A DNA stretch of 64,000 nucleotides from Zoroaster sp. YZ-2022 (lineage: Eukaryota; Echinodermata; Asteroidea; Forcipulatida; Zoroasteridae). This document shows positions 19,993 through 32,835 of the stretch, piece by piece. The notes beneath the pieces are model-generated. The model searched no databases. It was not told where the DNA came from and saw nothing but the letters and a program-made list of their open reading frames with translations. A program made the translations under genes and the position numbers. The stretch lies in contig CM055816.1 of the NCBI GenBank assembly GCA_029582265.1, positions 26,828,366 through 26,892,365 of the forward strand, in the 5' to 3' direction. Positions within the stretch are counted from its first letter, which is position 1, and every line of letters begins with the position of its first letter.

Positions 19993-22405
19993 CCTGTATC
20001 GGCGTAAACAAGCGCCACAGCTTCCCAGGTCTCCGCAGTTTATGCACAAACATAATACATCTGTTCGTTGGGACCGGCGTAGACAAATCGTCTTAAAATA
20101 CTACTATAAAAGCTACTTCTCTTTGCAGCATTTAATAATGTTCCACATGCCTTGAGCGTAACATGTACAGTATACAAATGAAAATTTGAACGTGGATGCA
20201 CATTTTAGTCTGTGGACTCATCGTCGAAAAAAGTCCCCCATATGCAACTTTGGGTACAATCTTTGAAAATTTCATGGATTATTCTTCAAACCATAAAGAA
20301 TCCAAATCAACTTGATGCCATTTTTTTCTATGACCGGAATGATGTTTTCGAGGTATTTTTTAGAACTAAAACGCAAACGACGAAACAAAAATTAACGAAT
20401 TAGCCTACACTTTTTCGGAATCATTCGTGTTACCACTGTGCAATAGTATTCTCAATTGGTGTCCATTTCGCAGCCGGGACACTGCCATGTGTCACTTCGC
20501 GCTGTATCGGAAAATCACACACAGTGCGGTGCAGTATACATGTATGGTTTATACGTGATTCATGTCGCGACGCGTCGGTGCATCCCATCACTGAACTGTC
20601 TTTGTTGCATGGTTTTGTGTCACAATATTTTCGTATTAAGTAGAACAAATAACATTATTCTTAACAGTTATACACTGTTGGCACGAAAATTACCACAGAC
20701 ATTTGTAGAAAAACCTACTTCGAGACATCCAGGCACGGAAAAGGAACACATCGGACAATGACAGAGCCGGATGTTATGTCTTAATTTGCTGAAGAGGAAA
20801 TCGAAAAGATGAACTTGCCTGTCAGAATGTGACAGGAAACTCGCGCGACGAGAATAACAAAATATGTCAAATACCACAAATCAACGGAGAAGTGATTCAT
20901 GCGATATTTCAGCAAGCAAAACAACAATTCCCCGAATTCACAGACTGGTACACGGACCATAAGTGTAAAACTGTAGAAGTCCTCAACGACGGTTGCAAAT
21001 GGGCAAGACAAGAATTAAAGGGTCGACTGACAAACTAAGTTTACAATTGGGAATAAAACAGCTCTCCGGTATAAAGTTTGGTTGATTGTATTTAAAAAAT
21101 AATTGTAAGATGAATATATTTGTGGAAATAGGGGATCGGGGTTTAAAATAATGTTTTGTAATAAAAGTGTTTTGAAATTTCATAACCTGAAGTACATTGT
21201 CTGTTCTTACACTGTTGTTAAAATGTTAGACCCAAAATTCAAATTCCTTGTACAAAACTCATTTTGATTGAAACGGCAAAAAATATCAAACTTAATAAAA
21301 AAATAAAAAAATTGATGAAATGGTTCAAAAGTAAAAAAAAAAAAAATGACTGTATAAGCGTTGGTACCGTGAGTGAAAACGTCTAAACTGATGTGTCTAT
21401 TTTAATATGTTATATCTCCAAATCCATTCATATTAATACAACACTGAAATTTTAAAGGCTGTGGTTGTATTTTGTCCTGTAAGAGTTTACATAAAATATT
21501 GTTATTCGCCGGTGATTTTTTTATATTCTTATTTCACGAGCCCATCACAGCTGGAGTAGGCTCAATACGCTGGAACAGCCAAAGGGCCAATAAAGGGGAC
21601 CCTTCCAATCACTGATTGCGTTACGGATCACGTGATGCATTTCCTGCTATTCCATGAAAGCATTACTCCCCATACATATTATTTTAAATCACAAACCACT
21701 TTTCGCCGATTTTCAAGTATTAAACATTGAACCATTTTCAAGCAGTACAAGTAGCACTTTTCCCTGTTTTTGTTCGTAAGGAAATATTGAGAAAAGAATT
21801 CTTCCTCTCTTCAAATCTGGAATCATAAAAAATGTGTTCTTGTTCTTTAGAAAACGATTTTGCAAACGGAATGTTTTTGTACTAGTTTCTACATGTAGGT
21901 GTGTGTACGCAATGCTGTGTTATTTCAAAATTTAGCACTGGTTCCTGTGACATGCCTAGCAATACGCCATCTTTAATGGTTCTTTTGAATAAATAAATTA
22001 TTGACCTCAATTATAGTTCTAAAATGTATGCCCCTCGTCATAACTTCTGCAAAAATATTACACGTTTGGGAAGTTTTATTTATTTTTTTAATTTTATTTT
22101 TTTAGGGAACTCTATAAAACATTCACACGTAGTTAATACTGGCAAGTCTTGCGGTTTTAAGGATTAGCGCTGGAGGCCCTTTGAATCTGCTGACTGCCAG
22201 CGGAGCTATTGTTCCCTTACCCAGGAGGATTAGCGCTTGGCAAATTAGTTCTTTTGTTGTCCCATACTGGCTGGCAAGCAAGCAAAGATCTCTCCAGAAT
22301 CCATAATGAGGATAAACCCGGTCTGATTCAAATTTTAGCCAGGTAAACAATACCGGGTTCTGACCGGGCTACCAAATTCCACCGGGTTATTTATGCATTT
22401 GGGCC
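19993..22405. other. Spacer between the two TOM70 segment copies
   Basis: 2.4 kb with no counterpart in the other copy. It contains one decayed ORF (20760-21038), AT-rich sequence with several A-runs, and an inverted pair (GGTTTAT..GGTAAACAATACCGGG near 22315-22350). No TOM70 exon is visible, so the last exon is not here. Confidence 0.5.
20760..21038 (+). pseudogene. Decayed ORF of unknown family
   Basis: A start-like ATG at about 20760 gives MTEPDVMS then a stop; after frame changes there follow FAEEEIEKMNLPVRM, QETRATRITKYV and an open stretch NGEVIHAIFQQAKQQFPEFT then DWYTDHKCKTVEVLNDGCKW and ARQELKGRLTN, ended by TAA at 21036. The composition is protein-like and the interruptions are few, so it is probably a broken coding sequence, perhaps from a transposon or processed copy. 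I do not recognise the family. Confidence 0.35.
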
Positions 22406-22606
22406 TTAGTATATGCTGAATGCACGGAAAGTCAAGCATCTGGGCTGTAAGCATTTTTTTACCTTCGAGAATTGTCATTTTCCGGCAGCAATTTTAATTT
22501 TTTTTCTTCAAAAATCAGGGATTTTTGGGCGGTGGGCCTGCATTCCAAGTTATTAAAAAAATGCCTTAAGTAATAAAGGGCTGTGATGTTTGTCTTGTAC
22601 ATCTAG

Positions 22607-22725
22607 GAGCGAGTGCCAAGTCTACCTTCCGGTCAGTTCATTCGATCTTATTTCTCTTCATTCTCCGATGATGGTATCTCCCGCTCTGATGATGGCTATG
22701 AAGAAGATGGACGAGGTGATCATGG
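22607..22725 (+). CDS. TOMM70: TOM70 exon 5 (copy 2)
   Basis: Same 119 nt as 10775-10893 with only a few substitutions (CTTCCGG for CTTCTGG, synonymous Pro; GGTATC for GGGATC, synonymous Gly). Encodes the PSGQFIRSYFSSFSDD region. Splice sites are retained (CATCTAG; GTAAGG). Confidence 0.85.
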
Positions 22726-23390
22726 GTAAGGTCAAAGTTCAGGGGGTCATAGGTCATGACAAACTTTCAGAGATCTGCTCAAACACTTCAGAAAAAGCAA
22801 AAGTTGGGGGAAAATATCATATTTTGTTTATATACTTTGAGAATGCTATTGCTAGAAAAAAAGTTATCGTTTATTTCCCTGACTGCCGCTTATATCTATG
22901 TGAAAAATTTGGTTTAAAACGCACTTAGCCAGTTTATTTTGGTTTTGACATGAGCCCAAAGTTGATTCCCATATTTCAACAACAAAGATGGTTGCTCTGT
23001 TAGCATTTGATTTCAGAAACAGCATCACAAGCTGTGATTTACAAACGAGCGCCCTCAATAGTTCATGCATAGAGTTTTTTGGACATAGAGCTTATTTGGA
23101 CATAAGCCTCACTTTGATTCCCATAGAGTTATTAAGAAACAAAGATGGCTGCTCTTGAAAAAATGTCTTGAGTACAATGTCACTGTACTGAACAGCATGG
23201 AATCTATGCAAAATGTTCACTTTAGTGGTCATTCTTTATATAACCCTTAGAACCATTCTCAATGCAACAGTATGCAACAGAGAACAAAAGAACCATTGTT
23301 CTAGCTGGTGGATCTTGTTGCATTGAGCAGCTCTACACATTTCTGTCGTTACATCGTGTTGCATTCAGCAGGGTGAAATGACTGTGGGGG

Positions 23391-23597
23391 TTAAAGGGAC
23401 AGTATCATCACGACTTTCAACAGGGCATGGAATCGGTGTCTGAGTTTTAGATGAACACAGTGACTCAAAATTACTGACTCATTTGTACAGCAGCAGCAAC
23501 GGTAATATGACCTCATAATGTGGGGTATTATTTTCAGTCACTGAGTTAAAACTTTTCCAATTCCATGCCCTGTTGATTGTGACGATACTGCCTTTAA
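23391..23597. mobile_element. TTAA-flanked MITE with GGGACAGTATC ends (copy 2)
   Basis: Counterpart of 12046-12244. Ends TTAAAGGGACAGTATC and GATACTGCCTTTAA; the interior has small indels relative to copy 1. Confidence 0.7.
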
Positions 23598-23925
23598 ATT
23601 CAATCATGGTTGTAATGTTAGTACAAATGGGAGGCAAAGGCACATGTTGGATACAGCCACATGTTTGTTATAGCAGTGTTGTAATGTTAGGTACAAATGG
23701 GAAGCAGGGCTCATGTTGGATAGAGCCACATGTTTGTTCTACTGTGCAGTTTACCTTGAACTTCAATAAATCCTTTGAAAGTAAATTGCATCATCTTGTT
23801 CTATGGTGCAAAATTGTAATTTTTAGTTTTAAATTTTAGTTTTGAATAAACTCCATTGCAGACTGCACACTGACATTTGAACTTCATGCATCAGAAAGCA
23901 TCAATAAACTTCCTGCAATGATTGT

Positions 23926-24237
23926 TTTACCCTCCTACTATAGAGCTGCACTTTAGTGGCAAGTAGCTATAGAGGTCAACCCTAGTCAACTGCCTGGTTT
24001 GACTGTTGACCTAAATGTGCACACAGGGGCATTTTTGACTGAATTTTACTGTCATTTTGACCACCCTGAACAATACCAGACAATGCTTTTTATCAGTCAA
24101 AAATGATCGACTCATTTTGACCTGTAAATGTACTTACTACACGTAAGGTTTGACAGTGTTTGACAGCACTAGATATACCTTGACAAGTATATCAACATTT
24201 TGACTGATTTTGACCCCTATAGTAGTAGGAGGGTTAA
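23926..24237. mobile_element. TTAA-type MITE (same family as 6533-6848), copy 2
   Basis: Counterpart of 12523-12846, with ends ACCCTCCTACTATAGAG and AGTAGTAGGAGGGTTAA. A short internal deletion removes part of the GTTTGACTTTTAAGTGCACT stretch. Confidence 0.65.
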
Positions 24238-24374
24238 TAACCAATGCGGCAAAAAAGAAAATCTAAAACAACAACACAGGTGGCAAATTCTTCTAAAATT
24301 ATTGGTTGTATTTTTGAAATACTGGGTTTAGTTAGCCGGTTAGCAAATTTCTAAGCGTTAGTGCCATTTTCTGT

Positions 24375-27300
24375 CAGTTAACCATCCCAGTACTAGTCTA
24401 ATGGAAGTTACCTTTACCAAGAGATAATTGACTTTATACCCTATAATAATGACATTCATTTCTGTCAGATTAACCATCCCAGTACTAGTCTAATGGAAGT
24501 TACCTTTACCAAGAGATAATTGACTTTATACCCTATAATAATGACATTCATTTCTGTCAGTTAACCATCCCAGTACTAGTCTAATGGAAGTTACCTTACC
24601 AAGAGATAATTGACTTTATATCCTATAATAATGACATTCATTTCTGTCAGTTAACCATCCCAGTGCTAGTCTAATGGAAATTACTCTTTACCAAGAGATA
24701 ATTGACTTTTACACCCCTATAATAATGACATTCATTTCTGTCAGTTAACCATCCCAGTACTAGTCTAATGGAAGTAACCATTACCAAGAGATAATTGACT
24801 TTATATCCCTATAATAATGACATTCATTTCTGTCAGTTAACCATCCCAGTGCTAGTCTAATGGAAATTACCTTTACCAAGAGATAATTGACTTTACACCC
24901 CTATAATAATGACATTCATTTCTGTCAGTTAACCATCCCAGTGCTAGTCTAATGGAAATTACCTTTACCAAGAGATAATTGACTTTATACCCCTATAATA
25001 ATGACATTCATTTCTGTCAGTTAACCATCCCAGTGCTAGTCTAATGGAAATTACCTTTACCAAGAGATAATTGACTTTATACCCCTATAATAATGACATT
25101 CATTTCTGTCAGTTAACCATCCCAGTGCTAGTCTAATGAAATTACCTTTACCAAGAGATAATTGACTTTACACCCCTATAATAATGACATTCATTTCTGT
25201 CAGTTAACCATCCCAGTGCTAGTCTAATGGAAATTACCTTTACCAAGAGATAATTGACTTTACACCCCTATAATAATGACATTCATTTCTGTCAGTTAAC
25301 CATCCCAGTGCTAGTCTATCTTAATTTACCTTTACCAAGAGATAATTGACTTTACACCCCTATAATAATGACATTCATTTCTGTCAGTTAACCATCCCAG
25401 TGCTAGTCTAATGGAAATTACCTTTACCAAGAGATAATTGACTTTACACCCCTATAATAATGACATTCATTTCTGTCAGTTAACCATCCCAGTGCTAGTC
25501 TAATGGAAATTACCTTTACCAAGAGATAATTGACTTTACACCCCTATAATAATGACATTCATTTCTGTCAGTTAACCATCCCAGTGCTAGTCTAATGGAA
25601 ATTACCTTTACCAAGAGATAATTGACTTTATACCCCTATAATAATGACATTCATTTCTGTCAGTTAACCATCCCAGTGCTAGTCTAATGGAAATTACCTT
25701 TACCAAGAGATAATTGACTTTATACCTATAATAATGACATTCATTTCTGTCAGTTAACCATCCCAGTGCTAGTCTAATGGAAATTACCTTTACCAAGAGA
25801 TAATTGACTTTATACCCTATAATAATGACATTCATTTCTGTCAGTTAACCATCCCAGTGCTAGTCTAATGGAAGTTAACCTTTACCAAGAGATAATTGAC
25901 TTTATACCCTATAATAATGACATTCATTTCTGTCAGTTAACCATCCCAGTGCTAGTCTAATGGAAGTTACCTTTACCAAGAGATAATTGACTTTATACCC
26001 CTATAATAATGACATTCATTTCTGTCAGTTAACCATCCCAGTGCTAGTCTAATGGAAGTTACCTTTGCCAAGAGATAATTGACTTTTAGACCCCTAATAA
26101 TGACATTCATTTCTGTCAGTTAACCATCCCAGTGCTAGTCTAATGGAAGTTACCTTTGCCAAGAGATAATTGACTTTACACCCCTATAATAATGACATTC
26201 ATTTCTGTCAGTTAACCATCCCAGTGCTAGTCTAATGGAAGTTACCTTTACCAAGAGATAATTGACTTTACACCCCTATAATAATGACATTCATTTCTGT
26301 CAGTTAACCATCCCAGTGCTAGTCTAATGGAAATTACCTTTACCAAGAGATAATTGACTTTACACCCCTATAATAATGACATTCATTTCTGTCAGTTAAC
26401 CATCCCAGTGCTAGTCTAATGGAAATTACCTTTACCAAGAGATAATTGACTTTACACCCCTATAATAATGACATTCATTTCTGTCAGTTAACCATCCCAG
26501 TGCTAGTCTAATGGAAATTACCTTTACCAAGAGATAATTGACTTTACACCCTATAATAATGACATTCATTTCTGTCAGTTAACCATCCCAGTGCTAGTCT
26601 AATGGAAATTACCTTTACCAAGAGATAATTGACTTTATACCCCTAGAATAATGACATACATTTCTGTCAGTTAACCATCCCAGTGCTAGTCTAATGGAAA
26701 TTACCTTTACCAAGAGATAATTGTGTTTATACCCTATAATAATGACATTCATTTCTGTCAGTTAACCATCCCAGTGCTAGTCTAATGGAAATTACCTTTA
26801 CCAAGAGATAATTGACTTTTATACCCTATAATAATGACATTCATTTCTGTCAGTTAACCATCCCAGTGCTAGTCTAATGGAAATTACCTTTACCAAGAGA
26901 TAATTGACTTTATACCCCTATAATAATGACATTCATTTCTGTCAGTTAACCATCCCAGTGCTAGTCTAATGGAAGTTACCTTTACCAAGAGATAATTGAC
27001 TTTATACCCCTATAATAATGACATTCATTTCTGTCAGTTAACCATCCCAGTGCTAGTCTAATGGAAGTTACCTTTACCAAGAGATAATTGACTTTATACC
27101 CCTATGATAATGACATTCATTTCTGTCAGTTAACCATCCCAGTGCTAGTCTAATGGAAGTTACCTTTGCCAAGAGATAATTGACTTTATACCCCTATAAT
27201 AATGACATTCATTTCTGTCAGTTAACCATCCCAGTGCTAGTCTAATGGAAGTTACCTTTGCCAAGAGATAATTGACTATATACCCCTATAATAATGACAT

Positions 27301-27580
27301 TCATTTCTGTCAGTTAACCATGCCAGTGCTAGTCTAATGGAAATTACCTTTACCAAGAGATAATTGACTTTATACCCCTATAATAATGACATTCATTTCT
27401 GTCAGTTAACCATCCCAGTGCTAGTCTAATGGAAGTTACCTTTGCCAAGAGATAATTGACTTTATACCCCTATAATAATGACATTCATTTCTGTCAGTTA
27501 ACCATCCCAGTACTAGTCTAATGGAAATTACCTTTACCAAGAGATAATTGACTTTATACCCCTATAATAATGACATTCAT
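24375..27580. repeat. 92-bp minisatellite upstream of exon 6, expanded (about 35 units)
   Basis: About 3.2 kb of the same 92-bp unit as 12978-13435. Units differ by single-base changes (CAGTACTAG versus CAGTGCTAG; GGAAGTT versus GGAAATT; ACACCCC versus ATACCCC) that cluster in blocks, as expected from stepwise tandem duplication. Several single-base indels in C and T runs could be real or sequencing errors. Confidence 0.95.
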
Positions 27581-27610
27581 GGTGTTTATTTGATTACTCA
27601 CCATAAATAG

Positions 27611-27822
27611 CAATAACACAGGCTACCGTAAGGCTCATCAACTCTTCACTAATGGCGACTATGATGGTGTGATTGAGGCGTGTGATGATGAGATTAATTC
27701 TGAGGGAGATAAGATTGGTGAGGCTCTACTCCTTAGAGCTACATTCTACCTCCTGAAGGGACAGTCAGCCGAGGCTAGACCAGATCTAGACAAACTTATG
27801 ATATGGATAATGGCAGTAAAAG
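27611..27822 (+). pseudogene. TOMM70: TOM70 exon 6 (copy 2), frameshifted
   Basis: Same exon as 13468-13681 and identical at the start (GYRKAHQLFTNGDYDGVIEA), but two single-base deletions near the end (ACTTATGATA for ACTTATTGATA at about 27800; AAAAG for AAAAAG before the donor) shift the frame after DKL. Both are at short runs, so they may be sequencing errors. If real, this copy cannot encode a continuous protein. Confidence 0.75.
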
Positions 27823-28504
27823 GTCTGTTTAATAATTGAGCTTGATCAGAAAAATTTACTCTGTCCTTTTAAAAAGTATTTCCAAAGTCCATAGTATTAG
27901 CCAGAGGGGTGTCTGGGTGTCTTTTGGACACCCTGTTTCAATTTTGGACACCCTATTTCATCTGTCATTTACATGTTTTGAAATTTCCAGCAAATTTGGA
28001 CCCCCTATTTCTAAATCCTGGCTTAGGGACCCTCGCCAATCTCACCCACAAAAACCACTGGGTCATTCTCCCAGTATTATAGTGAGACTCGCCCGGAAAG
28101 CAGTGATGAAGTCCTCAAAAAACTGCCATTGTTAACTTCCTAATCCATTGACAAAAGAGTGTTCATGTGGGGGGCTTAGAACTTTTGAATTGCCAATTAA
28201 GCCTTTCCATTGTGTGGACAGATTAACATTGGGTCAGATTAGCCCAGTCAGACAAAACGGTTACATCAAACTAGTGCTGCTGGCTTCTGTTGTTAATGTT
28301 TTTCTAAAAGGACTTGGAGTAAAAAATAGTGAGGGCGAGAATTTTTGCGGGTGAGAATTTAGATTGTTCCGGGTGGAGTTAGTGGTCCTAACACCTTGCC
28401 AAAGTCGATAAAAATTATGACGATTTACCAGACAGTTGAAGAAAACACCAGTATCAGAAAAGTTATTTCTGTTGTGATAAAGTATATGGTATATCATCAT
28501 CAAT
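27823..28504. other. TOM70 intron 6 (copy 2), non-array part
   Basis: Collinear with 13682-14369, including the TTTGGACACCC repeat. It contains no coding sequence; frames of up to 99 codons here are in non-coding repeats. Confidence 0.6.
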
Positions 28505-31500
28505 TTGTTTGGTTTTTCTCTGATTAGTTGTGAGTCAACATGCTGGTCATATGTAGTAGCACGCACATCATGTTATCAAGAAATATCTTTGTTTGGTTTT
28601 CTCTGTGTATATGAGAGCCAACTCACTGATCATACGTGTTAGCGTGTACACTGTACATGAAATCAATTTGTTTGGTTTTCTCTGTGTATATGAGAGCCAA
28701 CTCACTGATCATACGTGTTAGCGTGTACATGAAATCAATTTGTTTGGTTTCTCTGTGTATATGAGAGCCAACTCACTGATCATAGCGGTGTACATGAAAT
28801 CAATTTGTTTGGTTTCTCTGTGTATATGAGAGCCAACTCACTGATCATCGTGTTAGCGTGTACATGAAATCAATTTGTTTGGTTTTCTGTGTATATGAGA
28901 GCCAACTCACTGATCATACGTGTTAGGCGTGTACATGAAATCAATTTGTTTGGTTTTCTCTGTGTATATGAGAGCCAACTCACTGATCATACGTGTTGGC
29001 GTACATGAAATCAATTGTTTGGTTTTCTCTGTGTAGAGCCAACTCACTGGTCATACGTGTTAGCGTGTACATGAAATCAATTTGTTTGGTTTCTCTCTGT
29101 GTATATGAGAGCCAACTCACTGATCATCGTGTTAGCGTGTACATGAGAAATCAATTTGTTTGGTTTTCTGTGTATGATGAGCCAACTCACTGATCATACG
29201 TGTTGCGTGTACTGTACATGAAATCAATTTGTTTGGTTTCTCTCTGTGTATATGAGAGCCAACTCACTGATCATACGTGTTAGCGATGTACATGAAATCA
29301 ATTTGTTTGGTTTTCTCTGTGTATGTAGAGCCAACTCACTGATCATGTGTTAGCGTGTACATGAAATCAATTTGTTTGGTTTCTCTGTGTATATGAGAGC
29401 CAACTCACTGATCATACGTGTTAGCGTGTACATGAAATCAATTTGTTTGGTTTTTCTGTGTATATGAGAGCCAACTCACTGATCATACGTGTTAGCGTGT
29501 AAATGAAATCAATTTGTTTGGTTTTCTCTGTGTATGAGAGCCAACTCACTGATCATACGATGTTAGCGTGTACATGAAATCAATTTGTTTGGTTTTCTCT
29601 GTGTATATGAGAGCCAACTCACTGATCATACGTGTTGCGTGTACATGAAATCAATTTGTTTGGTTTCTCTGTATATGAGAGCCAACTCACTGATCATGTT
29701 AGAAGGTACATGAAATCAATTTGTTTGGTTTTCTCTGTGTATATGAGCCAACTCACTGATCATACGTGTTAGCGTGTACATGAAATCAATTTGTATCTCT
29801 GTGTATGAGCCAACTCACTGATCATACGTGTTAGCGTGTACATGAAATCAATTTGTTTGGTTTACTCTGTGTATGAGAGCCAACTCACTGATCATGCGAG
29901 TTAGCGTGTACATGAAATCAATTTGTTTGGTTTTCTCTGTGTATATGAGAGCCAACTCACTGATCATACGTGTTAGCGTGTACATGAAATCAATTTGTTT
30001 GGTTTTCTCTGTGTATATGAGAGCCAACTCACTGATCATACGTGTTAGCGTGTACATGAAATCAATTTGTTTGGTTTTCTCTGTGTATATGAGAGCCAAC
30101 TCACTGATCATACGTGTTAGCGTGTACATGAAATCAATTTGTTTGGTTTTCTCTGTGTATATGAGAGCCAACTCACTGATCATACGTGTTAGCGTGTACA
30201 CTGTACATGAAATCAATTTGTTTGGTTTTCTCTGTGTATATGAGAGCCAACTCACTGATCATACGTGTTAGCGTGTACATGAAATCAATTTGTTTGGTTT
30301 TCTCTGTGTATATGAGAGCCAACTCACTGATCATACGTGTTAGGCGTGTACATGAAATCAATTTGTTTGGTTTTCTCTGTGTATATGAGAGCCAACTCAC
30401 TGATCATACGATGTTAGCGTGTACATGAAATCAATTTGTTTGGTTTTCTCTGTATATGAGAGCCAACTCACTGATCATACGTGTTAGCGTGTACATGAAA
30501 TCAATTTGTTTGGTTTTCTCTGTGTATATGAGAGCCAACTCACTGATCATACGTGTTAGCGTGTACACTGTACATGAAATCAATTTGTTTGGTTTTCTCT
30601 GTGTATATGAGAGCCAACTCACTGATCATACGTGTTGGCGTGTACATGAAATCAATTTGTTTGGTTTTCTCTGTGTATATGAGCCAACTCACTGATCATC
30701 ACGTGTTAGCGTGTACATGAAATCAATTTGTTTGGTTTTTCTCTGTGTATATGAGAGCCAACTCACTGATCATACGTGTTAGCGTACATGAAATCAATTT
30801 GTTTGGTTTACTCTGTGTATATGAGAGCCAACTCACTGGTCATCGATGTTGGCGTGTACATGAAATCAATTTGTTTGGTTTTCTCTGTGTATACGAGAGC
30901 CAACTCACTGATCATACGTGTTAGCGTGTACATGAAATCAATTTGATTGGTTTACTCTGTGTATATGAGAGCCAACTCACTGATCATACGTGTTAGCGTG
31001 TACATGAAATCAATTTGTTTGGTTTTCTCTGTGTATATGAGAGCCAACTCACTGATCATAATTGTTAGCGTGTACATGAAATCAATTTGTTTGGTTTTCT
31101 CTGTGTATATGAGAGCCAACTCACTGATCATACGTGTTAGCGTGTACATGAAATCAATTTGTTTGGTTTTGTCTAGGTATATGAGAGCCAACTCACTGAT
31201 CATACGTGTTATAGCGTGTACATGAAATCAATTTGTTTGGTTTTCTCCGTGTATATGAGAGCCAACTCACTGATCATACGTGTTAGCGTGTACATGAAAT
31301 CAATTTGTTTGGTTTTCTCTGTGTATATGAGAGCCAACTCACTGATCATACGTGTTATAGCGTGTACATGAAATCAATTTGTTTGGTTTTCTCCGTGTAT
31401 ATGAGAGCCAACTCACTGATCATACGTGTTAGCGTGTACATGAAATCAATTTGTTTGGTTTTCTCTGTGTATATGAGAGCCAACTCACTGATCATACGTG

Positions 31501-32370
31501 TTATAGCGTGTACATGAAATCAATTTGTTTGGTTTTCTCCGTGTATATGAGAGCCAACTCACTGATCATCCGTGTTAGCGTGTACATGAAATCAATTTGT
31601 TTGGTTTTCTCTGTGTATATGAGAGCCAACTCACTGATCATACGTGTTATAGCGTGTACATGAAATCAATTTGTTTGGTTTTCTCCGTGTATATGAGAGC
31701 CAACTCACTGATCATACGTGTTAGCGTGTACATGAAATCAATTTGTTTGGTTTTCTCTGTGTATATGAGAGCCAACTCACTGATCATACGCAGCGTGTAC
31801 ATGAAATCAATTTGTTTGGTTTTTCCTGTGTATATGAGGCCAACTCACTGATCGTGTTAGCGTGTACATGAAATCAATTTGTTTGGTTTCTCTGTGTATG
31901 AGCCAACTCACTGATCATACGTGTTAGCGTGTACATGAAATCAATTTGTTTGGTTTTCTCTGTGTATGATGAGCCAACTCACTGATCATACGTGTTAGCC
32001 TGTACATGAAATCAATTTGTTTGGTTTTCTCTGTGTATATGAGAGCCAACTCACTGATCATACGTGTTGGCGTGTACATGAAATCAACTTGTTTGGTTTT
32101 CTCCGTGTATATGAGAGCCAACTCACTGATCATACGTGTTAGCCTGTACATGTAATCAATTTGTTTGGTTTTCTCTGTATATGAGCCAACTCACTGATCA
32201 TACGTGTTGGGCGTGTACATGAAATCAACTTGTTTGGTTTTCTCCGTGTATATGAGAGCCAACTCACTGATCATACGTGTTAGCGTGTACATGAAATCAA
32301 TTTGTTTGGTTTTCTCTGTGTATATGAGAGCCAACTCACTGATCATACGTGTTAGCATGTACATGATGTA
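28505..32370. repeat. 72-bp minisatellite derived from the intron 6/exon 7 boundary (about 53 units)
   Basis: 3.9 kb of a 72-bp unit: CATGAAATCAATTTGTTTGG, TTTTCTCTGTGTATAT, GAGAGCCAACTCACTGATCA and TACGTGTTAGCGTGTA. It aligns along its whole length with the genuine junction at 32670-32745 (CATGAAATATATTTGTTTGG ... TTGCGAGCCAATGCGTTGAT ...). The plus-strand translation RANSLIIRVSVYMK mirrors exon 7 RANALIKRGSMHMQ. The acceptor TTTAG has become GTATA in most units, so most have lost the exact AG site. Some units have 2-4-bp indels. Confidence 0.95.
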
Positions 32371-32384
32371 ATTATTTATAGGTA

Positions 32385-32660
32385 GATGAAATTCTTGCGT
32401 CGGGTGATAAACAATTGATGCAAGAATTTCATCAATCTATATATATCGCGGCACCCACTGCTATATAGGATTCTAGCCAGCCAATCGTCATCGGGCAAGC
32501 TCGGTGGTTGAGAGGATAAGACGTCTGCACTAGTAAGCAGGAGATCATGGGTTCAAATTCCACCCGAAGCGCATGTGGAGTTTTTTCCACAGACACTTGA
32601 AAAGCACCGAGTATACAGTGCTATACACACGTCGGTGTAGGGCAAAAATTAAATCAGTTG
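32385..32660 (+). mobile_element. tRNA-derived SINE (copy 2, nearly complete)
   Basis: Starts in the TGAAATTCTTGCGTCGGGTG palindrome, then ATATATCGCGGCACCC, an A-box region GCTCGGTGGTTGAGAGG, TAAGACGTCTGCACTAGTAA, a B box GGTTCAAATTCC, and the tail GTCGGTGTAGGGCAAAAATT. It occupies the same site as 14628-14860 but retains the tRNA head that copy 1 lost. Confidence 0.8.
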
Positions 32661-32700
32661 ATGTAATCATGAAATATATTTGTTTGGTTTCTCTGTTTAG

Positions 32701-32835
32701 TTGCGAGCCAATGCGTTGATCAAACGTGGCAGCATGCATATGCAGGAAGGGAAATCCACCGATGCGATGAATGACTTTGCTACGGCAGTTAGGATTGACC
32801 CAGATAATGCTGATATCTATCATCATAGAGGACAG
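32701..32835 (+). CDS. TOMM70: TOM70 exon 7 (copy 2)
   Basis: Frame-intact 45-codon exon with the same splice sites as 14890-15024. Encodes LRANALIKRGSMHMQEGKST then DAMNDFATAVRIDPDNADIY and HHRGQ. Differences from copy 1: CAA/CAG (silent), Asn to Lys, Met to Thr. Confidence 0.9.

Larger units (their letters stand above)
22726..24370. other. TOM70 intron 5 (copy 2), non-array part
   Basis: Collinear with intron 5 of copy 1 but lacking the 510-bp insertion at 11425-11935. It contains an extra local 60-bp duplication (GTACAAATGGGAGGCAAAGG and GTACAAATGGGAAGCAGGGC, about 23615-23740), the GGGACAGTATC MITE (23391-23597) and the CCCTCCTACTA MITE (23926-24237). Confidence 0.6.

Noticed and set aside
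24375..27580. Possible CRISPR array
   Set aside because: Units are contiguous tandem copies without distinct spacers, and the context is a eukaryotic intron; no cas genes.
29848..31851. Long frames of 63-135 codons in the 72-bp array (both strands)
   Set aside because: Compositional result of a 72-bp repeat unit. The similarity to TOM70 exon 7 is explained by origin from the junction and not by a separate gene.
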